Shown here one piece after another: positions 51,068 to 60,944 of a DNA stretch of 64,000 bases; position 1 is the first letter of the stretch; the number at the start of each line of letters is the position of its first letter. This stretch comes from a virus: the IMG/VR virus record IMGVR_UViG_3300009703_000012, positions 1 to 64,000 of that record; one strand, given 5' to 3'. The notes beneath the pieces are model-generated. The model was not told the origin of the DNA. It did no database searches and saw nothing but the letters and a program-made list of their open reading frames with translations. Made by a program: the position numbers and the translations under genes.

Positions 51068-54000
51068 TTAGAATATTAATCCATAAGTTATTGCTTTTTT
51101 GCGTGAAACCAATTCATCGGGATCATCAGTTCCTTGTTTAAAATATATTCCTGTTCCTCCTGCTCCCGAAGAACTTGAAAAAACTGCAGATTGACCTGCA
51201 GTCAAAGTAGGTTTATTTCCTGAAACATCATCTCTTTGAGACATTTGAATATAACCAGTTGTTCCACTTGTACCCACCAAAAAAGTTTTACCAGTTACAT
51301 TTAATTCATTTCCATCAAATGTTAAATTTGTTTCTCCATCACCAGATTCAGTATCAGCATTAATAGAAATTAAACGATCTTCTGCAGAATTATTTAGATT
51401 TAAAAATCCAGAGGATCCTGCAGTTCCTGCAGAGCCAGACGATCCAGCACTTCCCGAACTTCCTGCACTTCCTGAAGAACCAGTAGTTCCAGAAGTTCCT
51501 GCAGAGCCAGATGATCCAGCACTTCCTGCAGAACCAGCAGAAGCAGAAGTTCCTGCAGTTCCTGAAGTTCCAGCAGTTCCAGATGTTCCAGCATCACCAG
51601 TTCTTGCAAATGTAACAACTATATCTTCATCATCGGAAAATAATGCAGTTTGTCCTCCGATCTTTGAAACTTCTATTTCTTGAAAATCTGTATTATTAGT
51701 AACATCTGAAATTGTAAATATTACATATTGATCACTATTAAATCTTTTATGAATTCTTACATGACCTTTAATTGCAGATGTTGCACCATCAACTTGATCT
51801 AGAAAACTCTCAGTTGATGTACCATTTACATCTAATTCGCTTATAGAAATTCTGTTAACTGTAGAGAAATCAGTTGGTGCAGATCCAGTATCAATACCTA
51901 CTTCAAGTTTACCAGAACCTGGATCGCTTGATGCACCTGTAAATGTTGTATTTTCAAAATCATATTCAAAAGATGCTCCTCCAAAATTACCATCTAGTCC
52001 AGAAGTTCCTGCAGTTCCAGAAGTTCCTGCGGATCCAGCACTTCCTGCAGAACCAGAAGAGCCAGCACTTCCTGCACTTCCAGCACTTCCAGCACTTCCT
52101 GCAGAGCCAGATGAACCAGCACTTCCTGCAGAGCCAGCACTTCCCGAACTTCCTGCACTTCCAGCAGAACCAGCAGATCCAGCACTTCCAGCAGAGCCAG
52201 CACTTCCTGCAGAACCAGACGATCCAGAAGAAGCATAAGTTATTCCAGATGATCCTGCAGTTCCAGAAGTACCAGAAGTTGATTCTCCAAACGTTACTGT
52301 AGCCCATCCTGCTATTGCAGTAGGAAATACTATTTTTATATTATTTGAATCCGTAAATTGAATAGATTCTGGATAAATTACATTATAATCATCATCACAA
52401 ACTTGAACATTTATAACTCTTTTTGTTAAAGTATGATTTATTAACCAAACAGATGCCGCTGAAGATTGTTCATGAGTAAAAGAACCCCCATCACGACCAG
52501 ACGATCCTGCAGTTCCAGAACTTCCTGCACTTCCTGCAGAGCCAGCACTTCCAGAAGAAGCATAAGTTAATCCAGATGATCCAGATGTTCCAGATGTTCC
52601 AGCATCACCAGTTCTTGCAAATGTAACAACTATGTCTTCATCATTAGCAAAAAATGCATTTTCACCACCAACTTTTGTAACTTCTATTTCTTGAAAATCT
52701 GTATTATTAGTAACATAATGAATGGTAAACATTGCATATTGGTCAGAATATGTTTTTCGATGAATTCTTACATGACCTTTAATTGCAGATGTTGCTGTTT
52801 GAACTTGACTTAAAAAACTTTCAGTTGATGTTCCATTTACATCAGTTTCGCTTATAGAAATTCTGTTAACTGTAGAAAAATCAGTAGGTGTAGAACCTCC
52901 CTCTAATAAAAGATCCGACTCTGTTTCTAAAATAAAACTTCCAGTATCATCCTCTAAAGTAATAGATCCATTATCGAATCCTACGTTAAGTTTACCCGCA
53001 CCAGGATCACTTGTAGCTCCTACAAATGCTGTATTTGAAAAATCATATTCAAAAGCCGCTCCTCCAAAAACACCATCACGACCAGATGATCCAGCACTTC
53101 CCGAACTTCCTGTAGAGCCAGCACTTCCAGCACTTCCTGCAGAGCCAGATGAACCAGCAGATCCAGATGATCCTGCAGAGCCAGATGAACCAGCAGATCC
53201 AGATGATCCTGCAGAGCCAGCACTTCCAGCAGAGCCAGCACTTCCTGCAGAGCCAGATGAACCAGAAGATCCAGAAGTACCAGAAGATCCAGAGCTTCCT
53301 GCAGATCCAGATGAACCAGCACTCCCTGCAGAACCAGCGGAACCAGCAGATCCAGCACTTCCCGAACTTCCTGCAGAGCCAGACGATCCAGCACTTCCCG
53401 AACTTCCTGCACTTCCAGCAGAACCAGCAGATCCAGCACTTCCAGCAGAGCCAGCACTTCCTGCAGAACCAGACGATCCAGAAGAAGCATAAGTCCATCC
53501 AGATGATCCAGCACTACCTGCACTTCCTGCAGAACCAGACGATCCAGACGATCCTGCAGAACCAGCAGAACCAGCAGATCCTGCAGAACCAGACGATCCA
53601 GAAGTTCCAGAAGAACCAGAAGTTCCAGAAGAGCCTTCTCCAAAAGTTAATGCACACCAACCCGCTACTGCAGATGTAAAAACTAATTTAACAGTACGTG
53701 AGTCTGTAAATCTAATCGATTCTGGATAAATTACATCATAATCAGTATTTACAACTGTAGTATTTAAAGGTCTAACACCTAGATGATGATTTATTAACCA
53801 AACGGATGCCGCTGACTCTTGATTATGAATATAAGAACCACCATCTTGTCCAGAAGATCCAGCACTACCTGCAGAACCTGCAGAACCAGTACTTCCAGCA
53901 GAGCCAGAAGTTCCAGTAGTTCCAGAAGTTCCATGACTTCCTGTTCCTCCAGATGATCCAGATGAAGCAAATGTCAATCCAGACGATCCAGCAGATCCAG

Positions 54001-56107
54001 AAGAAGCATATGTCAATCCAGAAGATCCAGCGGATCCAGATGAACCAGCAGAACCAGCAGTTCCTGCAGAACCCGCACTCCCTGCAGAGCCAGCACTTCC
54101 AGCAGAACCAGCGGATCCAGCACTACCCGCAGATCCAGATGAACCAGCAGATCCAGAAGTTCCAGAATCACCAGTTCTTGCAAATGTTGCAACAAGTTCA
54201 GTTGCGTTTTGAAAATCAGTTAATGAGGAATCTAAATATGTAACTTTTACATAATACCATGAAGGATTTACAGTATCAAATTCATTGATACCATATAACA
54301 TAAATTCATCTGGATCATCTTTATCATAAATTCGTAAATGTCCTTTAGGATCACTAAAAGCAACATCATTAATTGTTTGTAAAAAACTATCAATTATTGT
54401 TCCGTCTTGATCAGTATCACTTATTCTTAATCTATTAGCTTGATCAGGAGTTGTAAAAGTACCAGAAGTTAGAGTAAATGCTATTTTCCCTGTTCCTGGA
54501 TCATCCGTACCTTGTGTAGTATTGTAACGATATGAAAATGAAGCTCCTCCAAAACCACCATCTATACCAGATGATCCAGCAGTTCCAGAAGTTCCACTTG
54601 TACCAGCAGTTCCAGAAGTTCCAGAACTTCCTGCAGAACCAGACGATCCAGAAGATCCAGAAGTTCCATCTTCTCCAGATGAACCAGACGATCCCGAAGT
54701 TCCATCTTCTCCAGATGAACCAGACGATCCAGCACTTCCCGAACTTCCTGCAGAGCCAGATGTTCCTCCAGTTCCTTGAGGTCCTGTATCTCCTTCAGTT
54801 CCATCTGATCCAGATGTTCCTGATGTCCCATCTGTTCCCGAAGAACCAGAACTTCCATGCGTTCCAGTAGTTCCTGACGAACCAGAAGTTCCTCCTTCTC
54901 CCGTATCTCCTTGTTCACCATCTACTCCAGATGTTCCAGATGTTCCAGAAGAACCAGATGATCCAGAAGAAGCATCACGACCAGACGATCCCGAACTTCC
55001 TGCACTTCCAGCACTTCCCGAACTTCCTGCAGAACCAGTAGATCCAGCACTTCCTGCAGAGCCAGCAGAACCAGAAGAAGCATATGTTAATCCAGATGTT
55101 CCTGAAGTACCAGAAGAGGCTTCACCAAAAGTGATTGAAGCAAATCCTGCTTGAGAGGAAGGCCAGATTATTTTTACAGTATTGGAATCAATAAATTGAA
55201 CAGATTCAGGATAAATTACATTGTAATCACTATCTACTACTAATATGTTTATTGGTCTAGTATTTAAATTATGATTTATTAACCAAACAGGTTGGGCTGA
55301 AGATTGAATATGAATATAAGAACCGCCATCACGACCAGATGTTCCTGCAGTTCCAGAAGATCCAGATGAAGCATATGTTAAACCAGATGATCCAGAAGTT
55401 CCTGTAGACCCAGATGAGCCAGACGAACCAGCAGATCCAGATGATCCTGCAGAGCCAGAAGTACCATGACTTCCTGTTCCTCCAGAACTTCCTGCAGAGC
55501 CAGAAGTACCATGAGTGCCTAAAAACGTTCCATCAACTCCAGAAGATCCAGAAGTACCATGAGTTTCGCCAGATGAACCCGCAGATCCAGAAGTTCCATG
55601 TGTTCCGTGTATTCCAGAAGCTCCTCCTCCACCGCCGCCTTCACCCCAACCGCTTCCTCCTGCTACTTTTTGTGCAGTTTGGGTTGCTTTTGAACTAACT
55701 TCTTTAACAACTTTTTTGATGCCTTCTATTTCAATTTCAAGTCTAGTTACTTCAGCATCATCACCAGGATCGCCCTTTTCTCCCTCGGGTCCCTCGGGTC
55801 CAGTTTCTCCCTGCTCTCCCTGAGGTCCTTGAACACCTTGAGGCCCAATTCTCCCGTCTTCCCCTCGTTCACCAACGGGACCAATCTCTCCTTGCTCTCC
55901 CTTTTCACCTTTTTCGCCCTTGGAACCTTCTGTACCTTTGATTTCAAGAACTCTGACTTTTTCACCAGTTACAGGATCTAAAATTTCTTTTATGCCTACA
56001 ACAAGTTCTTCTTTAGTCTTTTTAAGTGTTTTTTTAGTATAAGCAAGAGCAGTAGCTAAAACTTTACTTAAATCTAAGTCTTGTGGTTCTTTTTGATCGT
56101 CTTTCAT
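51068..56107 (-). CDS. Giant collagen-like tail fibre protein 1
   Basis: A 1679-residue fibre protein. The first 50 residues are helical. Residues 60-120 form a genuine collagen-type segment with GEKGEKGEQGEIGP and GPQGVQGPQGEQG. A helical coiled-coil stretch follows, then long (GSA/GSS/GTS)n tracts with intervening modules: module A three times (DGGSY/FxHxQ, IYPESxxF) and module B three times (GGASFxY, RISxxDxNGTxxxSFL, [10 protein letters not shown]). The end (residues about 1570-1679) is a separate, non-repetitive domain. It probably attaches to the baseplate through its N-terminus, with host-binding near the C-terminus. Confidence 0.85.
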   Translation of the reverse strand: MKDDQKEPQDLDLSKVLATALAYTKKTLKKTKEELVVGIKEILDPVTGEKVRVLEIKGTEGSKGEKGEKGEQGEIGPVGERGEDGRIGPQGVQGPQGEQGETGPEGPEGEKGDPGDDAEVTRLEIEIEGIKKVVKEVSSKATQTAQKVAGGSGWGEGGGGGGASGIHGTHGTSGSAGSSGETHGTSGSSGVDGTFLGTHGTSGSAGSSGGTGSHGTSGSAGSSGSAGSSGSSGSTGTSGSSGLTYASSGSSGTAGTSGRDGGSYIHIQSSAQPVWLINHNLNTRPINILVVDSDYNVIYPESVQFIDSNTVKIIWPSSQAGFASITFGEASSGTSGTSGLTYASSGSAGSAGSAGSTGSAGSSGSAGSAGSSGSSGRDASSGSSGSSGTSGTSGVDGEQGDTGEGGTSGSSGTTGTHGSSGSSGTDGTSGTSGSDGTEGDTGPQGTGGTSGSAGSSGSAGSSGSSGEDGTSGSSGSSGEDGTSGSSGSSGSAGSSGTSGTAGTSGTSGTAGSSGIDGGFGGASFSYRYNTTQGTDDPGTGKIAFTLTSGTFTTPDQANRLRISDTDQDGTIIDSFLQTINDVAFSDPKGHLRIYDKDDPDEFMLYGINEFDTVNPSWYYVKVTYLDSSLTDFQNATELVATFARTGDSGTSGSAGSSGSAGSAGSAGSAGSAGSAGSAGSAGTAGSAGSSGSAGSSGLTYASSGSAGSSGLTFASSGSSGGTGSHGTSGTTGTSGSAGSTGSAGSAGSAGSSGQDGGSYIHNQESAASVWLINHHLGVRPLNTTVVNTDYDVIYPESIRFTDSRTVKLVFTSAVAGWCALTFGEGSSGTSGSSGTSGSSGSAGSAGSAGSAGSSGSSGSAGSAGSAGSSGWTYASSGSSGSAGSAGSAGSAGSAGSAGSAGSSGSAGSSGSAGSSGSAGSAGSAGSAGSAGSSGSAGSSGSSGTSGSSGSSGSAGSAGSAGSAGSAGSSGSAGSSGSAGSSGSAGSSGSAGSAGSAGSTGSSGSAGSSGRDGVFGGAAFEYDFSNTAFVGATSDPGAGKLNVGFDNGSITLEDDTGSFILETESDLLLEGGSTPTDFSTVNRISISETDVNGTSTESFLSQVQTATSAIKGHVRIHRKTYSDQYAMFTIHYVTNNTDFQEIEVTKVGGENAFFANDEDIVVTFARTGDAGTSGTSGSSGLTYASSGSAGSAGSAGSSGTAGSSGRDGGSFTHEQSSAASVWLINHTLTKRVINVQVCDDDYNVIYPESIQFTDSNNIKIVFPTAIAGWATVTFGESTSGTSGTAGSSGITYASSGSSGSAGSAGSAGSAGSAGSAGSAGSSGSAGSAGSAGSSGSAGSAGSAGSAGSAGSSGSAGSAGSAGTSGTAGTSGLDGNFGGASFEYDFENTTFTGASSDPGSGKLEVGIDTGSAPTDFSTVNRISISELDVNGTSTESFLDQVDGATSAIKGHVRIHKRFNSDQYVIFTISDVTNNTDFQEIEVSKIGGQTALFSDDEDIVVTFARTGDAGTSGTAGTSGTAGTSASAGSAGSAGSSGSAGTSGTTGSSGSAGSSGSAGSSGSAGTAGSSGFLNLNNSAEDRLISINADTESGDGETNLTFDGNELNVTGKTFLVGTSGTTGYIQMSQRDDVSGNKPTLTAGQSAVFSSSSGAGGTGIYFKQGTDDPDELVSRKKAITYGLIF

Positions 56108-56140
56108 TTATGTCTCTGCACCTAAATCTTCACCAGAATC

Positions 56141-56148
56141 AATTTATA
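56141..56148 (-). promoter_or_regulatory. Late-type promoter box TATAAATT for the fibre genes
   Basis: One mismatch from TATAAATA, 34 nt before the first fibre start codon and directly after the portal gene. It is the only late-type box I see before the fibres and the downstream accessory block, which may therefore share a long late transcript. Confidence 0.5.
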
Positions 56149-56153
56149 AATTT

Positions 56154-57836
56154 TTAACTTACAAATTTTTCATCATCTTCTAAAACAGAAAAAAGAATAT
56201 CATTTACTTTATCTTTAATCTCATTTTCTTTCTTCGCAACTTCAAATTTCTCCTCAATTTTTTTATCAATATCTTCATTGATATATTGTTTATTGTCCGT
56301 ATTTACTTCTACGGAATTAAATTGCATTTCTTCTTCTCCCGAAAATCTGGGATCATCTAATTCTTTTTGCATTTGCTCATCATTAGATTTAACTTCATCA
56401 TCAGTCATCATCAAAATATGCTTTCTTATATACTCATGTGACCAATATTTTCCAGCATAATCTTGTAAATCTCTTAAAATGTTTAATCTATCTTGAAGAA
56501 GTTCATTATGCTTTATTTCTGCAAAATGACTATCGTTTTCAAATTCATAAAATATTTCATTCTTAACATTTTTCCAATCTTCTCTAGACATTATGCCTTT
56601 GAGTGTTAATTGTCTTTCCATAATCTCATCAAACATTAAACTAAATCTACTTTGGAGTTTATTAACAAACCGTGTAAATTTAACTTCATCCCTTGAAATT
56701 TCTGTAGCACGGCCAATTGTATAATTTGCTTCTGATTCAAGTCTTGAAATAGGAACACCTAGTGATTTGTAAAGTTTTTTCTGAAAATATAATACATCTT
56801 CAATATCTCCAAGATTTGAACCACCAGGTAGGGTAGAAATTTCTGTTCCTCTTCCACCTTCTCTTCTTGGCATCCAATAATCTTCAAGCATTGACATATG
56901 TTTTCTATCATCTCTAACTTCACCGGTGTTTGCATCATATACAAGTTTATTTTTGTATCGTGTCATTAAATCACGCATGTATTGTTCTGCTTTTAATTTT
57001 GGTAAATTACCAACATCAACATAAAAAATTCTTCTTTCTGGAGCCCGTGAAATACGATAAATTACCAGAGAATCTTCTATCATTCTTAATTGATTTAATG
57101 GTTTGATTGCTTTGTGTAGGTAGGATAAAACTAATGAACGTGTAGCATTCATTAGTCCTGAATGTGTATATACAATCGAATCGGGAGATATCTTTAAACC
57201 ACTGGCGGCACTTGTAAAAGCAGTTCCGATTACTTGTCCTTGTGATTGATAAATTCCCTTTTGATTATAAACATAATATTCTAAAACCGTGGTTTTTGTT
57301 TTACCATCGGGTTGTTTTTCTTTTTTCTTTTCTCGTATTTTCTTTATTTTTCTGGGATCTAAGATTCTTAATTCATGAATACCCTTTTCTAAGTTATTCT
57401 CATCAACAATAACATGATAATAAACTCTACCATCAATATACCATCTCTTAAAAACATCAGATCCTAAATTTTGTAAATCTAAAAGTTTACTTATTGATTT
57501 GAATTCTAGTCTTAGTTTGTCTCTAATGGGTTCAGAAACATTTAAATTATCTACGTTAATTCTTACAACGGGTTTGTCTTTTGATGATACAATTGCTTCA
57601 TTAACAATGTCATCAATAGCGTTCTCTACTTCTGCTTGAAGACCCATATCACGATATCTGTTTATCAATTCAGACTCGCTTTTTATAGCACCTTCTGTGT
57701 CAACATATGTTCCATAAACACCACCTGATGCTACGGACAATGCTCCATCTTCATATTCTGCTTCCGCAAAAGTTTGAACCTTTACGTTCTTTTGTTCTTT
57801 TTTTCCGATTGAAAAACCGAATAGTTCAATAGGCAT
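56154..57836 (-). CDS. 20: Portal protein gp20
   Basis: A 560-residue portal protein (T4 has 524). Recognisable parts are INRYRDMGLQAEVENAIDDIVNEAIV, an LRLEFKSISKLLDLQNLG stretch, DPRKIKKIRE, and DVGNLPKLKAEQYMRDLMTRYKNKLVYDANTGEV, which is the strongly conserved gp20 segment. EDYWMPRREGGRGTEISTLPGG is also diagnostic. It forms the dodecameric DNA entry channel of the head. In T4 the head genes 67, 68, 21, 22 and 23 follow directly; here the fibres and a 20-kb accessory block intervene. Confidence 0.96.
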   Translation of the reverse strand: MPIELFGFSIGKKEQKNVKVQTFAEAEYEDGALSVASGGVYGTYVDTEGAIKSESELINRYRDMGLQAEVENAIDDIVNEAIVSSKDKPVVRINVDNLNVSEPIRDKLRLEFKSISKLLDLQNLGSDVFKRWYIDGRVYYHVIVDENNLEKGIHELRILDPRKIKKIREKKKEKQPDGKTKTTVLEYYVYNQKGIYQSQGQVIGTAFTSAASGLKISPDSIVYTHSGLMNATRSLVLSYLHKAIKPLNQLRMIEDSLVIYRISRAPERRIFYVDVGNLPKLKAEQYMRDLMTRYKNKLVYDANTGEVRDDRKHMSMLEDYWMPRREGGRGTEISTLPGGSNLGDIEDVLYFQKKLYKSLGVPISRLESEANYTIGRATEISRDEVKFTRFVNKLQSRFSLMFDEIMERQLTLKGIMSREDWKNVKNEIFYEFENDSHFAEIKHNELLQDRLNILRDLQDYAGKYWSHEYIRKHILMMTDDEVKSNDEQMQKELDDPRFSGEEEMQFNSVEVNTDNKQYINEDIDKKIEEKFEVAKKENEIKDKVNDILFSVLEDDEKFVS

Positions 57837-57850
57837 GTAATTTCCTGAAT

Positions 57851-57902
57851 GCGAGTTAAATAATTATAATAGTACTGTACTAATTTATATTTATTCACTC
57901 GC
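57851..57902 (-). promoter_or_regulatory. Inverted repeat in the portal gene leader, with late-type box
   Basis: Between gp19 and gp20, arms GCGAGTTAAATAA (57851-57863) and TTATTCACTCGC (57891-57902) can pair with one internal bulge, and a nested palindrome TAGTACTGTACTA lies between them. There is no U-run, so it is not a standard terminator. A TATAAATT box (57882-57889) lies inside the structure. It may shield the late box, or stabilise or regulate the portal mRNA. Confidence 0.4.
57882..57889 (-). promoter_or_regulatory. Late-type promoter box TATAAATT for the portal gene
   Basis: One mismatch from TATAAATA, 46 nt before the gp20 start codon. It overlaps the inverted repeat of the leader. 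An AGGAAATT ribosome-binding sequence precedes the ATG. Confidence 0.5.
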
Positions 57903-57931
57903 AAAATCAGAAAATTATGTTTTTTGAGGTA

Positions 57932-58513
57932 TTAGCCACCTGTGTTTGTTTCAATATCTGGCGCTACTGTTCCCGTACCAGCACTCATACCACCTGCATG
58001 ACGAGTCCAATAATCATATGAAAAAGTTACAGTATATTCTTCAACAGTATCATTATCACCCCAATCCAGAGTAATTTCTGAAAGATCAGTTGGAAATAGG
58101 CTTACAAACCTATATCTTGCAGTGGCAGAACCGTTTTTAGAAAACTGTTTAACTTCTGCAGTACTGACATAAGATGAGGATGATTGTCCTGCGCCTCTAA
58201 TATTGTCTGAATGATTGTTTATTTGATTCATCCAAAATTCAAATTGTGATCTTGCCGCAAAATTTTCATCATTAATAACAGTCACAGTCCATTCTGGAAA
58301 AGTTCTATTTCCTGCCATTTTAACTTCTCTACCAAAATAAGGCACTATAACTGTTCCAATTGTAGCACCGGGTATTGAAGTCGCTTTAGCAAACATATTT
58401 AATTCACCTCCATCAAAGATATTAGCTTGTGAAGCAATCGTGACTTGAAATAAATTGGGCCTTTGCCCATCATAATACATTGCATGTCTAAAATTTGCTA
58501 TATTGAAAGCCAT
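57932..58513 (-). CDS. 19: Tail tube protein gp19
   Basis: A 193-residue protein (T4 has 163) with the gp19 signature: ATSIPGATIGTVIVPYFGREVKMAGNRTFPEWTVTVINDE, then FEFWMNQINNHSDN and later YDYWTRHAGGMSAG. It stacks to form the inner tail tube through which DNA passes. The order sheath-tube-portal is as in T4. A paralogue is encoded at 17884. Confidence 0.94.
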   Translation of the reverse strand: MAFNIANFRHAMYYDGQRPNLFQVTIASQANIFDGGELNMFAKATSIPGATIGTVIVPYFGREVKMAGNRTFPEWTVTVINDENFAARSQFEFWMNQINNHSDNIRGAGQSSSSYVSTAEVKQFSKNGSATARYRFVSLFPTDLSEITLDWGDNDTVEEYTVTFSYDYWTRHAGGMSAGTGTVAPDIETNTGG

Positions 58514-58524
58514 TTCTTTTCTCC

Positions 58525-60840
58525 TTAAACTGCGTTAACCACTTCAGAGAATTCTACTCCAGAAGCCACGGCAACAAAGTTTAATCCTATAAAGTTAATA
58601 GATTTAGTGGGTTTAATGAAAATATCTCCTCTAAACTCATTTCTATTTATAACAGCAGGCGTATTATTTGTTCCATCACATACTACTTGAAACGCTTCTA
58701 TACCTCTTGATGATTGAACATCTCTTAAAAAAGGCTCTATTATAGAAATAAAATTTAATCGTGTAAATTCATCGTTAAATTCAAATAACAAATTTTCAGC
58801 CGCATTTGCTATAGCTTTTTCTAGAATAATAAAAAGTCTACGTACATTAATTCTATCAAAAGATGATGGTCTTGCTAATAATGTTTTATCACCAAATAGG
58901 ATTTTTCCTTTTCCAGGAAATGATGCTATTGGATTAATACCATTTATATACAAATCATCTCTTTCAGCATTATTCGGAATATATGCTATAAATTCTGCAC
59001 CTTTTATATTTCCTCTTGTAAATCCCGCAGGAGAAACATAAGGATTAACATTATCTGCTTGGGCACAAATTCCAGCAATATCGCCATTCATTGGAACCCA
59101 TCTATAAATAGAATTATACCTGTCAAACAAGTATTTGTAACTTCCATCCATAACAGCATAACTTGTGCTTGGTAATGCATTCCTTCTAGCAACTGCGTTT
59201 GTTACTTCGCTTCCTTCTTTGTTTACAACATCTGCTTCTTCAGGAGAAACAAATACAACACAATCTTTTCTAGTTTCTGCTATTTCATTAATCAAATATG
59301 TGCATAAAGTATTTGATGCTTCTCCCGAAATTATTAAAGAAACATCTATTTTTGCAGGATCTTTGAAATAACTATAAGCATTAATTTCATCTGAAGCTGA
59401 AGAACTATATCCATCAACTCCTCCTGAAAGACTGGCTGTCATAATTCCATTTGAGCCTGCTCCACTAAAAGATCCAGCAAATCTAGCACTAAGATTTCCT
59501 TGAGTAAGAGTATTACCCCAATCAAGAGTAATTTTATTAGATCCTGCATCTGTAGGAGCATCTCCCATTGCATCATGATCTGTCCATCTAACCCATTTAG
59601 AACTATTGTTTATTGCTTCTTTATAATACACAGATTGTCCAGTAGATCCTGTAGCACCATTTGCTACTGATACTTTTGGATGTGCTTCAAGAACTTGTCT
59701 ATTTGAAGTAGATTTTGCTCCTCTTTTATCTTTTGCTCCTAAAATATCGCCATCTTCATCTACTACTATAACGTGAATTTCATCTCCAACATCTCCTGAT
59801 CCAGTTTTATTATAAGCAAAAGGACTTGTAAGAGGTGGTTGTGCAAAAGAATCTGCATATTCCCATTGTCTTTTCCAAGTACTCTGTGTAGTTATTGCTC
59901 TATCATAAGCGGATACCATAGTCATGGATGTTGTATTTCCAACAGATTGCACTCTTCGTTGTACTTCAACACCAGTATCATCATTGCATATAATAATATC
60001 TCCAACATGAATTTGTCGAGAAAAATTAGTATCTGTTCCTGTAATTACCTGAGAACCTGCAGTTGCACTAAGAGAACCTTGCATATTAGTTGCTGGTTCT
60101 TTAAAAGCTGATCTCTTTTTTCTTACAAATGATACACCTGATCCACCAATTAATCCTGTAGTTTCAGCACCACCAGTAGCTTGTGCAATTGTTGCCACAG
60201 TATTAGAAGTAATTGCAGTTACTATTCCTACATTACTGTTTGAACCACCTTCTACAACAACATCTCCAACTCTTAATTCTGTATCAAATAATGTACTTGT
60301 TCCTGTAATACCTGCTCCAGTATCACTATTTGCAAATGTACCAGTAAGTGCAATATCTGTATTACTTGCTAGTTTAACAGTACCATCACTCTCACTAACT
60401 ATTGTATTTGCTCTGTCTGCAATACATATAGACACTTTCATTGAATTTCCAAGTACTCCTGGATATTTTGCTGTAAAACTTGTTCCTGCAGTTGTTGTGG
60501 ACATGTATGTATTTTGATATTCACTATCGTTTCGAATCAACATTGCAGTACCACCAGATACTGCATTTTTAGCAGTTGATGTACTAGCCGCCCTAACAAT
60601 TCTTAGTTTATTTGAATAACTCAAAAAACTTGCGGCACTAAAAAATGTTTTATATGTATTTCCGTTTGGTTTACCGAATACTGAAACCAGCTCATCTTCT
60701 GAAGTAACTAATGTTGCCTCCTCCAAGGGACCCCATGTTAAATTACCAGCTATAGCACCATCTGAAATAGAAGGAATGGATACTCTAGTGGTTAAGTCGA
60801 TTTCTGCTACGGCTACTCCTGGACTAACTTGAAAGGCCAT
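58525..60840 (-). CDS. 18: Contractile tail sheath protein gp18
   Basis: A 771-residue sheath protein (T4 has 659). The start FQVSPGVAVAEIDLTTRV and the end FEYxD-type C-terminal core (GIEAFQVVCDGTNNTPAVINRNEFRGDIFIKPTKSINFIGLNFVAVASG) are typical. The extra length is in the outer, variable domains (about 150-450). Contraction drives tube penetration. An exact TATAAATA late box lies about 50 nt upstream. Confidence 0.95.
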   Translation of the reverse strand: MAFQVSPGVAVAEIDLTTRVSIPSISDGAIAGNLTWGPLEEATLVTSEDELVSVFGKPNGNTYKTFFSAASFLSYSNKLRIVRAASTSTAKNAVSGGTAMLIRNDSEYQNTYMSTTTAGTSFTAKYPGVLGNSMKVSICIADRANTIVSESDGTVKLASNTDIALTGTFANSDTGAGITGTSTLFDTELRVGDVVVEGGSNSNVGIVTAITSNTVATIAQATGGAETTGLIGGSGVSFVRKKRSAFKEPATNMQGSLSATAGSQVITGTDTNFSRQIHVGDIIICNDDTGVEVQRRVQSVGNTTSMTMVSAYDRAITTQSTWKRQWEYADSFAQPPLTSPFAYNKTGSGDVGDEIHVIVVDEDGDILGAKDKRGAKSTSNRQVLEAHPKVSVANGATGSTGQSVYYKEAINNSSKWVRWTDHDAMGDAPTDAGSNKITLDWGNTLTQGNLSARFAGSFSGAGSNGIMTASLSGGVDGYSSSASDEINAYSYFKDPAKIDVSLIISGEASNTLCTYLINEIAETRKDCVVFVSPEEADVVNKEGSEVTNAVARRNALPSTSYAVMDGSYKYLFDRYNSIYRWVPMNGDIAGICAQADNVNPYVSPAGFTRGNIKGAEFIAYIPNNAERDDLYINGINPIASFPGKGKILFGDKTLLARPSSFDRINVRRLFIILEKAIANAAENLLFEFNDEFTRLNFISIIEPFLRDVQSSRGIEAFQVVCDGTNNTPAVINRNEFRGDIFIKPTKSINFIGLNFVAVASGVEFSEVVNAV

Positions 60841-60886
60841 ATTATCTCTCCCTAAAATATTTTGAATAAATCTTTTGCTTCCAATA

Positions 60887-60894
60887 TATTTATA
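60887..60894 (-). promoter_or_regulatory. Late promoter box TATAAATA for gp18
   Basis: An exact late -10 box on the minus strand, 47 nt before the sheath start codon, with a GGGAGAG ribosome-binding sequence after it. It should drive gp18, gp19 and perhaps gp20. Confidence 0.8.
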
Positions 60895-60931
60895 TTTTAG
60901 CTGATTTTGGAGATGTTTTTATTTATTGTAA

Positions 60932-60939
60932 TATAAATA
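60932..60939 (+). promoter_or_regulatory. Late-type box TATAAATA reading into the HNH gene
   Basis: An exact match on the plus strand only 5 nt before the HNH start codon, so initiation at the usual distance would give a transcript with almost no leader. Together with the minus-strand box 38 nt away it makes a divergent late promoter pair. Confidence 0.5.
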
Positions 60940-60944
60940 ATAAG

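Noticed and set aside
46971-55965. Many open frames on both strands within the fibre genes (Leu/Val/Gln- or Cys/Trp-rich)
   Set aside because: They are out-of-frame readings of the Gly-Ser-Ala repeats and lack ribosome-binding sites; composition is an artefact of the repeats.
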